10,180 bases of DNA from Gammaproteobacteria bacterium (GTDB taxonomy: Bacteria; Pseudomonadota; Gammaproteobacteria; Steroidobacterales; Steroidobacteraceae): the NCBI GenBank assembly GCA_005877965.1, contig VBNP01000110.1, positions 1 to 10,180 of the forward strand, read 5' to 3'. The notes below the pieces were generated by a model. The model saw only the letters and a program-made list of their open reading frames with translations, did not search any database and had not been told where the DNA came from. The position numbers and the translations under genes are program-made. Shown here piece by piece: positions 1 through 6,666 of the stretch (the first letter of the stretch is position 1; each line of letters begins with the position of its first letter).

Positions 1-22
1 CTTTCGCAATCCCGGACGCGCG

Positions 23-955
23 ATGGATATCGATGCAATTGCGATACGTGGGCTCGACCGCGAGACCGTGCGGCGACTCTCGCGCCGATCGGATGCTCAC
101 GGCTTCCTGCAGCTCGCGGTCCATCTGAGCCTGCTGTGCGCAACGGGATTTCTGGTCTGGGCGAGTCGCGGCCACCTGTGGCTTGCGCCCGCGCTGATCC
201 TGCACGGGGTAGTTCTCAGTTTCCTGTTCTGTGCACTGCACGAGAGCATCCATCGAACCGCTTTTGCGCGTCGCTGGCCCAATGAACTGGTCGCCTGGAT
301 ATGCGCGGCCCTGCTGATGTTGCCGCGCGAATATTTCCGGTCCTTCCATTTTGCCCATCACCGTTTCACGCAGGACCCGGCGCGAGATCCGGAGTTGGCG
401 CAGCCGCGTCCCTCCACGGTGGCGTCCTATCTATGGCATGTTTCGGGCCTGCCATACTGGTACGATCGACTCACCGTGACTTTGCGCCACGCGCTGACGG
501 GGCGGGTGGCGGAGCCGTTCATACCGCCGGCCCAGTCTTCGCTCATCGTCCGCGAAGCGCGCACTCTGTGGGGCTGCTATCTTTGCGTGATCGTAGCCTC
601 GCTCTACTTTCGGCGGGCGGATGCGCTGATCTATTGGGTGCTGCCGGCGATTCTCGGGCAGCCTTTCCTGCGCCTGTTCCTGTTAGCGGAGCACGTGGGC
701 TGCGCCCTCGTTGACGACATGTTCGCCAATACCCGTACAACCTACACCAACGCCGCGGTTCTCCTGCTGACCTGGCGGATGCCCTACCATGCCGAGCACC
801 ACTGCTTCCCGTCTGTGCCGTTTCACGCCCTTGTGAAGCTCAATGCACTGATCGGCAAGCGCACCCAGGTGACGGCACCGGGTTATCTCGCCCTGCATCG
901 CCGGCTGCTGCGACAACTTCGCTCAGCAACAGCCGTCGCCCCGGCGGGCGCGTAA
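23..955 (+). CDS. Membrane fatty acid desaturase family protein
   Basis: Integral membrane, non-haem di-iron desaturase or hydroxylase of the fatty acid desaturase superfamily, expected to oxidise an acyl chain (or related lipid) at the inner membrane. All three histidine boxes are visible in the 310-aa product: HESIH at 73-77, HFAHH at 109-113 and HAEHH at 256-260. Hydrophobic stretches lie at about 29-47, 53-72, 87-101, 182-197 and 203-222, giving the usual layout with boxes on one face. The ATG at 23 has only a weak GGA 6-8 nt upstream, and the frame stays open to the window edge, so the true start could lie further upstream. The gene converges with the next operon, with only 11 bp between stop codons. 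The substrate cannot be told from sequence; carotenoid or sterol-type hydroxylases of the same superfamily are possible alternatives. Confidence 0.86.
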   Translation: MDIDAIAIRGLDRETVRRLSRRSDAHGFLQLAVHLSLLCATGFLVWASRGHLWLAPALILHGVVLSFLFCALHESIHRTAFARRWPNELVAWICAALLMLPREYFRSFHFAHHRFTQDPARDPELAQPRPSTVASYLWHVSGLPYWYDRLTVTLRHALTGRVAEPFIPPAQSSLIVREARTLWGCYLCVIVASLYFRRADALIYWVLPAILGQPFLRLFLLAEHVGCALVDDMFANTRTTYTNAAVLLLTWRMPYHAEHHCFPSVPFHALVKLNALIGKRTQVTAPGYLALHRRLLRQLRSATAVAPAGA

Positions 956-966
956 AGAGCCTGGCG

Positions 967-1197
967 CTAGCGGCCGCCGAACTTGTAGGAGAACCGCAGT
1001 CCGAGCGTGCGGGGACGATTGATCGGCCCGCTGTTCGGCGGCACGCTGCGAAATCCCGCAAAGAAGCGCATCTGCAGGTCGTAAGGGTCGATGCGTGCCA
1101 GGAACTCCTGCAGCAGCAGCCGATCCTCGAGCTGGAGCCGGCGAAGACATACGCGGCGACCGCTGCAGTGAATGATTTCGGCGCCTTCCCTAGACAT
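967..1197 (-). pseudogene. GNAT acetyltransferase N-terminus running into a TonB-dependent receptor C-terminus (chimeric relic)
   Basis: The 76-aa frame starts at ATG 1197, with AGGA about 5 nt upstream, and overlaps the end of the small membrane gene by 8 nt, so it looks like a third operon member. Residues about 8-51, with LRRLQLEDRLLLQEFLARID and then MRFFAGFR, match the start of GNAT domains of the Pat/PatZ type (typically LRPIRPEDAPLL...SPEDLRLRFF). A GNAT domain is about 150 residues, so most of it, including the acetyl-CoA loop, is missing. The last part, NRPRTLGLRFSYKFGGR then stop, is what the final beta-strand of a TonB-dependent outer-membrane receptor looks like. The junction is near position 1035. 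I infer a deletion or recombination fusing two unrelated genes; it is unlikely to make a working enzyme. Confidence 0.55.
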
Positions 1198-1435
1198 GAA
1201 TCCTGGCGGGTGCTGCGTTTCGAGACCCGCGCGCCGCGGTCCAGGCGGCCGCGACGATGACCAGCACATTGGCGGCGATCACCGGTGAGGCGCCGATGAG
1301 CCATCCGTAGGCCACCCACATCAGCCCTGCCAGCATCTGAACCGTTCGGAGTGCGGCCGGGCGGACAAAGAAATAGGAGGCAACGAACGTTGCGGTTGCC
1401 GCCCAACCCAGGCAGCTGATCGCGACCGTCCTCAT
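1190..1435 (-). CDS. Small YgjV-like inner membrane protein
   Basis: This 81-aa protein is almost entirely hydrophobic, with segments at about 5-24, 30-48 and 51-68 separated by short basic or Gly/Pro turns. The pattern LGWAATATFVASYFFVRP, then LRTVQMLAGLMWVAYGWLIG and PVIAANVLV resembles small bacterial YgjV/CBU_0592-like membrane proteins, whose function is unknown. I chose ATG 1435 because it overlaps the stop of the upstream phosphatase as ATGA, which implies translational coupling; the frame is open further upstream, but that would lie inside the phosphatase gene. Its stop overlaps the start of the GNAT relic by 8 nt. Family assignment is from memory of the motif pattern, so the call is moderate. 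Confidence 0.65.
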   Translation of the reverse strand: MRTVAISCLGWAATATFVASYFFVRPAALRTVQMLAGLMWVAYGWLIGASPVIAANVLVIVAAAWTAARGSRNAAPARIHV

Positions 1436-2259
1436 GCCGTTGAGCCGGCCGGCGCCGGCGTGGACGGTGCGGGCGCGATCTTGACGTGGTCGGTCCTCGC
1501 CTTCTCCCACTCGTGAAGCGTCAGCCCGTTGCGCTCCAGCAGTGCGCGTATCTCGCCCGTCCGCCAGTCGAGGATCTGGTCAAGCACCGGCACCATGATG
1601 CTGAACGCGTTGTCACTGAGGACGGTGCTGCTGGCGATCCGCGCCAGCTGTTTGTTGTCAGACACCGCGATGGTGAAGCCGTCGCGGTTGTTGACGTGCA
1701 GCATCACGTGAACGTCCGAGCTGCCGTCACCGACGTAGATGACGCGATCCGGCGCGATGCCCAGCGAGTGCTGCAACTCCTCGATGACCGAGACCTTTCC
1801 GTAGCCTGCCGGCACGCGCTTGATCGCCCGTACTTCACCCGATTGCGCGTCAAATTCCAGTTCCGTTCCGTAGATATGATCGGGCGCCACGATGCCAGCC
1901 AGCGCAGCGGTCACGATCTCGCGCGGCGCCGCGGAAATGACAAAGAAAGAGAAGCGCACGCCGTCGAGGCCCTGTTCGAGGAACTGCACGAGCGCCGGGA
2001 TGGCGCCCTTCAACCGGACTCGTCTGCCGGTTTCGACCAGGTGTTCGTGGCGGACTCCGCGAAATTCGGGGTCATGCCTGATCAGGTAAGCGAGCTCGCC
2101 GCCCTGTTGAACGAGATTGCTGCGGGCGAGTCCTGCAACCCGATCCTGGAACCCGGAGACTCCCAGCAGCTCGCTCAGAACGAGCCCTGAATCGTTGAAG
2201 CTCAGCGTCTGATCGAAGTCCGACGCCAGCAGGTAGTGCCGGGGAATTGCCTTGCTCAA
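1432..2259 (-). CDS. HAD-superfamily phosphatase, phosphoserine phosphatase-like
   Basis: Predicted soluble Mg-dependent phosphohydrolase using an aspartyl-phosphate intermediate. All HAD motifs are present in the 275 residues: motif I DFDQT at 14-18 (nucleophile D14, acid D16), motif II Ser109 in VISAAPRE, motif III Lys155 in GYGKVSVIEE, and motif IV GDGSSD at 177-182. Residues about 20-100 form the helical C1-type cap seen in PSP-like enzymes. The C-terminus (about 263-275) is a Pro/Ala/Thr tail. The start codon is TTG, supported by GAGGAG 8 nt upstream. It heads an operon with the YgjV-like gene (ATGA overlap) and the GNAT relic, and diverges from the GntR-type regulator. The substrate is unknown; a small phosphorylated metabolite is the family expectation. 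Confidence 0.85.
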   Translation of the reverse strand: MSKAIPRHYLLASDFDQTLSFNDSGLVLSELLGVSGFQDRVAGLARSNLVQQGGELAYLIRHDPEFRGVRHEHLVETGRRVRLKGAIPALVQFLEQGLDGVRFSFFVISAAPREIVTAALAGIVAPDHIYGTELEFDAQSGEVRAIKRVPAGYGKVSVIEELQHSLGIAPDRVIYVGDGSSDVHVMLHVNNRDGFTIAVSDNKQLARIASSTVLSDNAFSIMVPVLDQILDWRTGEIRALLERNGLTLHEWEKARTDHVKIAPAPSTPAPAGSTA

Positions 2260-2267
2260 AGGGCGGG

Positions 2268-2273
2268 CTCCTC
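2268..2273 (-). promoter_or_regulatory. Shine-Dalgarno GAGGAG deciding a TTG start
   Basis: On the minus strand GAGGAG lies 8 nt before TTG 2259. The frame has no ATG or GTG near the expected N-terminus, and the motif I DFDQT sits at residue 14 from this TTG, the usual position in this family. Both points support TTG as the real start. Confidence 0.7.
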
Positions 2274-2299
2274 AGTAGATATAACAGCAGTCGCGCAGT

Positions 2300-2327
2300 A
2301 CCATAGCAGCTTCAGAACACGCGTCAA
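2300..2327 (-). promoter_or_regulatory. Candidate sigma70 promoter of the phosphatase operon
   Basis: Reading the minus strand, TTGACG (2327-2322) and TATGGT (2305-2300) are separated by 16 nt. They match the -35 consensus at 5 of 6 and the -10 consensus at 4 of 6. Transcription would start near 2293, leaving a leader of about 34 nt that contains the GAGGAG ribosome site. Confidence 0.5.
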
Positions 2328-2338
2328 GCCTATGGCTC

Positions 2339-2367
2339 TTGATAAACGATTGAAATTTATGTCTAAA
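2339..2367 (+). promoter_or_regulatory. Candidate promoter of the GntR/LacI-type regulator gene
   Basis: TTGATA at 2339-2344 (5 of 6 to the -35 consensus) and TCTAAA at 2362-2367 (4 of 6 to the -10 consensus) are spaced by 17 nt in an AT-rich stretch within otherwise GC-rich DNA. The palindrome just downstream would cover the transcription start, a usual place for autorepression. Confidence 0.4.
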
Positions 2368-2370
2368 CAA

Positions 2371-2385
2371 GTGAATAGGATTCAC
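2371..2385. promoter_or_regulatory. Perfect palindrome, probable operator
   Basis: GTGAAT, spacer AGG, ATTCAC form a perfect 6-bp inverted repeat. It lies between the divergent genes, 3 bp after the candidate -10 of the regulator gene and about 37 bp before its ATG. GntR-type DNA-binding domains bind short palindromes of this size, so autoregulation is the natural inference. Binding is not shown by sequence alone. Confidence 0.5.
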
Positions 2386-2421
2386 CATCCTCCTAAAGAG
2401 GGATAGGCAGATATATCATTT

Positions 2422-3543
2422 ATGCGAGCTGAAACACCGGGTCCGGGGACACTGCGCAAGCACCGCCTGGTCTATTCATCCCTGAGCCGGGACATTCATT
2501 CGGGCCGATGGAAGCGGGGCGAGCGCCTGCCCAGCGAGGCGCAACTGGTCGAGAGGTTTCATGTTTCGCGGATCACGATCGGGCGCGCGGTGAGAGACCT
2601 GCAGGCGGCGGGGCTGGTGGAGCGGCGGGCCGGCTCCGGGACGTTCGTGAAGGGGGCGCAGGGCGCGGGTGGCTGCTCATTCGGACTGCTGATTCCCAAC
2701 CGCGAGGAAACCGGAATCTTCGAACCGATCTGGGAGGGCATGATGGCTTCCCCGCGAGCACGCGGGCACGCGCTTGTGTGGGGCTCCGCCGGCGCTCAAA
2801 GGCCGAAGGAAGAACGCGCCTGGGAACTGTGCCTCCAGTACATCGAGCGCGGGGTGTCGGGAGTCTTCTTCGCGCCGCTGGAACTGACGCCCGCCAAGGA
2901 CGAGTACAACCGACGAATTGTCCGCGCCCTCGATGAGGCTCGCATTCCCGTGGTGCTCCTGGATCGCCCCCTCGTTGCGTACCCGGAGGCAGGGCGCCAT
3001 GACCTCATCGGCATCGACAATCGCCGTGCCGGACACGTCATCACGGAGCATCTCCTGCGCCTCGGATGCCGGCGCGTACTTTTCGTTGGCCCCAAGGACG
3101 CCGCGTCGACCGTCGATGAGCGCGAAGCCGGTTACCGCGAGGCACTGTACGCGGCCGGTGTGCCGTTCGATCGGGCCCTGACGCACCGCATGGATGCCGA
3201 CGACATCGAGAGTGCCAAGGCGGTCATGCAATCCGGGCATCCGGAAGGCATCGCCTGCGCCAACGACCGTACCGCAGGGCGTCTGATGCATTCGCTGCTG
3301 CAGCTCAAGTACCGAATTCCGGATGATGTTCGGCTGGTGGGTATCGATGATGTGGACTACGCAAGTCTCCTGCCGGTACCGCTGACGACTCTGCGTCAGC
3401 CGACCCGGGAAATTGGCGACGCGGCGCTTGCGGTGATGCTCGAGCGGATCGCGCGGCGCGACATGATTCCGCGCGACGTACGCCTCAGTTGTGAACTGGT
3501 CGTACGCGAGTCGTGTGGCGCCCGGCCGGCCCCGGGCAGATGA
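2422..3543 (+). CDS. GntR-family regulator with LacI-type ligand-binding domain
   Basis: A 373-aa one-component transcription factor combining two modules. Residues about 14-77 are a GntR winged helix: LPSEAQLVERFHVSRITIGR is the helix-turn-helix and GLVERRAGSGTFVK the wing. Residues about 86-365 resemble the periplasmic-binding-protein fold of LacI regulators, with FGLLIP, GVFFAPLE, IPVVLLDRP, IGIDNRRAG, HLLRLGCRRVLFVG, ACANDRTAG and VRLVGIDDVDYA in the expected order. This architecture is that of AraR-like sugar-responsive regulators, so the effector may be a sugar, but no transport or catabolic genes flank it. The ATG at 2422 lacks a clear Shine-Dalgarno; an in-frame stop 16 nt upstream rules out a much longer form, so initiation may be weak or leaderless. 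It is transcribed away from the phosphatase operon and may control it and itself. Confidence 0.88.
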   Translation: MRAETPGPGTLRKHRLVYSSLSRDIHSGRWKRGERLPSEAQLVERFHVSRITIGRAVRDLQAAGLVERRAGSGTFVKGAQGAGGCSFGLLIPNREETGIFEPIWEGMMASPRARGHALVWGSAGAQRPKEERAWELCLQYIERGVSGVFFAPLELTPAKDEYNRRIVRALDEARIPVVLLDRPLVAYPEAGRHDLIGIDNRRAGHVITEHLLRLGCRRVLFVGPKDAASTVDEREAGYREALYAAGVPFDRALTHRMDADDIESAKAVMQSGHPEGIACANDRTAGRLMHSLLQLKYRIPDDVRLVGIDDVDYASLLPVPLTTLRQPTREIGDAALAVMLERIARRDMIPRDVRLSCELVVRESCGARPAPGR

Positions 3544-3565
3544 TTCGCCGGCCCCCGACTCGGGC

Positions 3566-3581
3566 CGAGCGCATCCGCTCG
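3566..3581. terminator. Hairpin between convergent genes
   Basis: CGAGCG, loop CATC, CGCTCG forms a perfect 6-bp stem 22 bp after the regulator stop and 19 bp after the stop of the opposing oxidoreductase gene. There is no clear T-tract on either side, so it may be a weak or Rho-assisted bidirectional terminator. Confidence 0.35.
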
Positions 3582-3600
3582 ATTCCCTCAGACCGGCGGG

Positions 3601-4974
3601 CTACAGAGAGCGCAGGAAATTGATCAGGTCCTGCTGATCTTGAGAGCTCAGTCGGAGGAAATTCACGACAACCAGATTCGCTTCGCTGCCCTGACTGGCA
3701 TGGAAACGGATCGCCTGAATCAGGTTTCGGGTCCTCCCATCGTGCAGGAAGAATATGCGCTGCCCGACACCCCAAAGTGGGGCCGTGCGGAATTCGTCCG
3801 GTCCCGCGGCCCCCTGAGTAATGCCGTCCGCCAATCCCGTGCCCATACGATGCACGAGCAGGTCCGAGAACAGGCGGACCGGCTGGTTCGACAGTGCGGC
3901 ACTGGGGGCGCTCTCGTCGCCGTTCGCAATGGCTGCGTCCGTCATCAGCACCGGGGTGTGACACAACGCGCAACCCACGCTCGTGAACAGTGCGCTCCCA
4001 TGTTGACTCGAAGCCGTCGGCTGCGCCGGAGTCGGCGGCCCCAGCATGCGCATGAAATCGGCGAACGCCTCCATGTCCGACAAGGCCCCCGTGGCCACGG
4101 TGGAGTCAAAGGCGGCCGTGTCGTTGGGCGTCAGGTTTCCCCCTTGGCATGCCGGGGCCTCCGAACGCTCCTGAGGAAAGAGCAGGTTCGAGATGCCCAT
4201 TTCGACGTTATAGGCTTCACCGGAGAATAGCAGCAGCGATTTGTTCTGAGCTTTCCAGCCGAAGCGCGTGATGGTGCCGTCATTGCCACTGCGATTCGGG
4301 TGTGCCGATACGCCGAAGAGGAACTTGACAAACGCATTGGCGCGCGCGTTGGCGAGGATCGCGGAATCGGGAATCGCCTCGATCAGACCCGCGCCCAGTA
4401 CCGGAGTCGGGATGCGATAGACGACGTTGGGGTTTCCGCCCTGACCGGTCAGTCCATTTCCGGGCGGCGCGAAATCCGGCTGCACAATAGTGCAGAGGCT
4501 GTCGACATCGCTGCGGCCCGTGACGACGAACAGGTCATGGACGCCGCCATCGGAGACAAAGCGCGCCTCGCGGATCGGTCCGTTCGGTACGATGAACCAC
4601 GGCACCGCGTTCGTCGCTCCGTCGGCGTTGGCGACCGCGGGCAGCGGATTGATCGCCGGACTGGATCCGCCGATAAATGGTTGCAGGTGGCAGGATGAGC
4701 ATTGATTCGAGTTGAACCGCGGTCCGAGACCGGCGTTGTCGCCTGTTGAACTGACGACCACCTTGACATTCGAGAAGCGCGCCAGCCCGTCCTGAAAGAA
4801 CGCGAGCTCCTCGGTCGTGAGGCCCGCCAGCGGCGGCGCCGGGCCGTTGTCCGCGGCCGCATGGCGTACTCCGGGATCAGTAGCCTGCGCGAGAGCCGCT
4901 GTGGAGCCGAGCACGCTCAAACCGACGATGAGTGCCGTGCGTATGGAATGGACCGCCGTGTCGTGCAGGCGCAT
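3601..4974 (-). CDS. Secreted di-haem oxidoreductase (DUF1111/DHOR-type, cytochrome c peroxidase-like)
   Basis: Predicted periplasmic c-type cytochrome of 457 aa. From ATG 4974 the N-terminus MRLHDTAVHSIRTALIVGLS is a signal peptide with likely cleavage after ALA (residue 29). A G-rich ribosome site lies 7 nt upstream, so I prefer this start over in-frame codons up to 5028. Two CXXCH haem sites are visible: CSSCH at 92-96 and CALCH at 335-339. The C-terminal landmarks PLWGVG (399-404) and FLHDGRT (409-415), then AIRFHASQ, are those of the DHOR family, putative peroxidases sometimes called thiol oxidoreductases. The family often sits with iron-binding or imelysin-like genes; none is present here. 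The electron donor and the physiological reaction cannot be inferred. No clear sigma70 promoter was seen upstream. Confidence 0.85.
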   Translation of the reverse strand: MRLHDTAVHSIRTALIVGLSVLGSTAALAQATDPGVRHAAADNGPAPPLAGLTTEELAFFQDGLARFSNVKVVVSSTGDNAGLGPRFNSNQCSSCHLQPFIGGSSPAINPLPAVANADGATNAVPWFIVPNGPIREARFVSDGGVHDLFVVTGRSDVDSLCTIVQPDFAPPGNGLTGQGGNPNVVYRIPTPVLGAGLIEAIPDSAILANARANAFVKFLFGVSAHPNRSGNDGTITRFGWKAQNKSLLLFSGEAYNVEMGISNLLFPQERSEAPACQGGNLTPNDTAAFDSTVATGALSDMEAFADFMRMLGPPTPAQPTASSQHGSALFTSVGCALCHTPVLMTDAAIANGDESAPSAALSNQPVRLFSDLLVHRMGTGLADGITQGAAGPDEFRTAPLWGVGQRIFFLHDGRTRNLIQAIRFHASQGSEANLVVVNFLRLSSQDQQDLINFLRSL

Positions 4975-5212
4975 TGGTTGACCCCCCCGGATAGCAACGC
5001 ATGCTCGTTCTACGCGCGCTGCCGGCAAGAGTCGATGTGTCGCGCCATCGAGACCGTGTTGGGATCTGCCGCAGCGGCTGCAATAGGCGGGGAAAATGGC
5101 GGTTTTTGCAGGTCGGATCCGAGTTGGTTTGAGTCACAAGTCCATTGAAGCAGTCGACCATAAGTTAAGCGGCTGGCGCTTCGTGAACGACCGCGCGCCG
5201 TGTCACCAGCTG

Positions 5213-5629
5213 CTACAGTTCGAAGGCGCGCCAGATGCGCAGCACCGTCCGCTGCGAAACCCCGAGAGTCGCCGCGAGACGACGGCTGCTCCAGCGCGCG
5301 GCACCCGGAGGTTTTTCGTGCAGCGTCTTGGCAAGCACTGCCTCCACCAGGGCATCGCTGATCGAGCGTGGCGCGCCCGAACGCGGCTGATCGGCCAAAC
5401 CCGGCAGGCCCTGCGCGAGGAAGCGTGCGCGCCATTTGCCGACGGTCTGCGCCGCAACGTTCAAGCGCTCGGCGCTCTCGCGATTGGAGCAACCGGCCTG
5501 GCAACTGAGCACGATCCGTGCTCGCATCGCCAGCGGTCGCCGGCCCTGACCACTCCGCGCCCACTGCTCGAGCTGCTCCTGCTCGTCGCGTGTCAGGGTC
5601 AGGGGCTTCAGTTTTGCGCGAGGTTGCAT
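5213..5629 (-). pseudogene. IS630-family transposase, truncated after the DNA-binding domain
   Basis: The 138-aa frame from ATG 5629 contains only the N-terminal paired HTH region of IS630-type transposases: RARIVLSCQAG, NRESAERLNVAAQTVGKWRA, LADQPRSGAPRSIS, then ARWSSRRLA and SQRTVLRIWRAFEL followed by stop. A full protein is about 340-360 aa; the whole DDE catalytic domain after the IWRAF motif is missing, so it cannot transpose. DNA just past the stop (5160-5212) does not read as transposase, suggesting a deletion joined to other sequence. A weak inverted similarity, AGCGGCTGGCGC near 5167 against GCGCCAGCGGCG at 5694-5705, might be degraded ends. It marks the left edge of the debris-rich region. 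Confidence 0.75.
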
Positions 5630-6200
5630 CGTGCATTCGGAGAGAGAACGGCGCACCCCGGCCGGCAAGTCCGCACCCGCGCGGGCATCACATGCGCCAG
5701 CGGCGCGCACGCCGCTCGCGAGTGCGGCCAACACAAGGGCACTGCGCGCCGCAGGAGCGATGCGTTGCCCGATGGTTCACCCGTAAAGCTGCGAAATCCG
5801 TGCCGCGGTACCGACGGCAGACTCCGCTCGTGCAAGCCGCTGAAATTGCGGGCATTCGCGCCGACTCGCACCGGCTGGCCGCGAGAGGCGCTGTCTTCGC
5901 ATGACGACGCTCCGCGGTACCCGCACGATCAAGGGCTTGATTCTCAAGGATTGCGCCTGTCGCGCGCGGCTGACAGGTGTTCGCATTGCGCAGGAGCGCG
6001 ACTTCACCGCAATACAGGACGAGGCGGGGCGCGTCATCATCCTCGCGGGGGATGATCCCCTGTCCCGGGATGGACATCATCCTGCAATGTGTGTCCTTCA
6101 TGCGACGGTCGCTTCCGCCGCGTCGCAAAACTTCAGAAAGATTCACACACCGCCTTGAACTCGCGCGCGCACCGCGGCTCGAATTCCTCGGCCCCATGCC
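5630..6200. other. About 570 bp without a credible gene
   Basis: Several frames are open because of the high GC content, but none shows a domain, a good ribosome site or a sensible amino acid mix. The only structure seen is the repeat cluster at 6035-6082. This stretch may be decayed insertion sequence or the leader of the lipoprotein gene. Confidence 0.5.
6035..6082. repeat. Cluster of CATCATCC direct and inverted repeats with alternative hairpins
   Basis: CATCATCC occurs at 6035-6042 and 6075-6082. Between them lie the inverse GGATGAT at 6050-6056 and GGATG at 6068-6072. Possible stems are 6036-6042 with 6050-6056 (7 bp, loop 7), GGGGAT/ATCCCC at 6048-6060 around one base, and 6068-6072 with 6078-6082 (5 bp, loop 5). 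The first two are mutually exclusive. It lies 134-181 bp before the lipoprotein start, so it may be a leader structure, but this is only a possibility. Confidence 0.4.
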
Positions 6201-6210
6201 AAGGAGGTGA
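6201..6210 (+). promoter_or_regulatory. Near-ideal Shine-Dalgarno AAGGAGGTGA
   Basis: AAGGAGGTGA is complementary to the 16S rRNA 3' end over its full length and ends 5 nt before ATG 6216. It also contains an in-frame GTG at 6207, which should be rejected as a start because it is part of the ribosome site. Confidence 0.75.
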
Positions 6211-6215
6211 CGCCG

Positions 6216-6467
6216 ATGATCCGCAGGATGCACAAGATCTCAACGAGCCGTTACGCCGCTGCCCTGTCCGTGGTGGCGCTCGCAGCACTGCTCGCCGCGT
6301 GCTCCCAGACCGCTTCGACCGCAGCGGCTAAACCCACGGTCTCTAGTGACCCACCCCCTGATCTCCCCGAGATCGTCGTCACCGCATCGCGCACGCGCAA
6401 CGCGCCGGCAACACCAGATCCGAAATCCGCACGAGTTCGTAGCCGCGCGACGGACAAGTCATCATGA
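6216..6467 (+). CDS. Small predicted lipoprotein
   Basis: The 83-aa product has a basic start (MIRRMHK), a hydrophobic core and a lipobox LAAC with lipidated Cys29; Ser30 after it favours the outer membrane. The mature part is short, Pro/Ala/Thr rich and contains LPEIVVTASRTR at 50-61. An IVVTASR or VVVTGSR phrase is common near the N-termini of TonB-dependent receptors and of some lipoprotein-anchored von Willebrand A proteins in Xanthomonadales-like bacteria. The protein could therefore be the surviving N-terminus of such a larger gene, or a genuine small lipoprotein. I recognise no domain. The very strong ribosome site argues that it is, or recently was, expressed. It converges with the alarmone hydrolase gene. 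Confidence 0.6.
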   Translation: MIRRMHKISTSRYAAALSVVALAALLAACSQTASTAAAKPTVSSDPPPDLPEIVVTASRTRNAPATPDPKSARVRSRATDKSS

Positions 6468-6612
6468 AGAGCATGAATTCTTTCACCGGCACGCACAGAA
6501 CGTGGTTCGCAACTCGGCGACACCGTCAAACGCTGGTGTCGCGGCGCGGGTTGGACCCATAGGGATCCAGGGCAGAGTACCGGCGCGTGGCCGGGTCAGG
6601 CGCCTTCCCAAC

Positions 6613-6646
6613 CGGCAATGGCTTCGCCAAGCGGCAGCGGTTGCCG
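6613..6646. terminator. Stem-loop between convergent genes
   Basis: CGGCAA (6613-6618) pairs with TTGCCG (6641-6646), and inside it GCTT, loop CGCC, AAGC forms a second small stem at 6621-6632. It lies 21 bp beyond the stop of the alarmone hydrolase on the minus strand. No T-run follows, so termination is only a guess. Confidence 0.25.
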
Positions 6647-6666
6647 ACGGGGGTCATATGCCATCG

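Noticed and set aside
1486..2190. Plus-strand frame of 234 codons
   Set aside because: It is the complement of the HAD phosphatase, whose four catalytic motifs identify the coding strand.
2677..3291. Minus-strand frame of 204 codons
   Set aside because: It is antisense to the LacI-type sensor domain of the regulator; no domain is visible.
5096..6055. Long plus-strand open frame of 319 codons
   Set aside because: It runs antisense to the recognisable IS630 HTH coding sequence and has an Arg/Ala/Gly-rich composition with no domain; it is an artefact of high GC content.
5901..6158. Plus-strand frame of 85 codons before the lipoprotein gene
   Set aside because: No good ribosome site and no recognisable domain; it overlaps the repeat cluster. 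A small unknown protein cannot be fully excluded.
6464..6562. 32-codon frame overlapping the lipoprotein stop as ATGA
   Set aside because: The product (starting MKSMNSFTGTHR) resembles nothing I know and is Arg-rich; the overlap alone is weak evidence.
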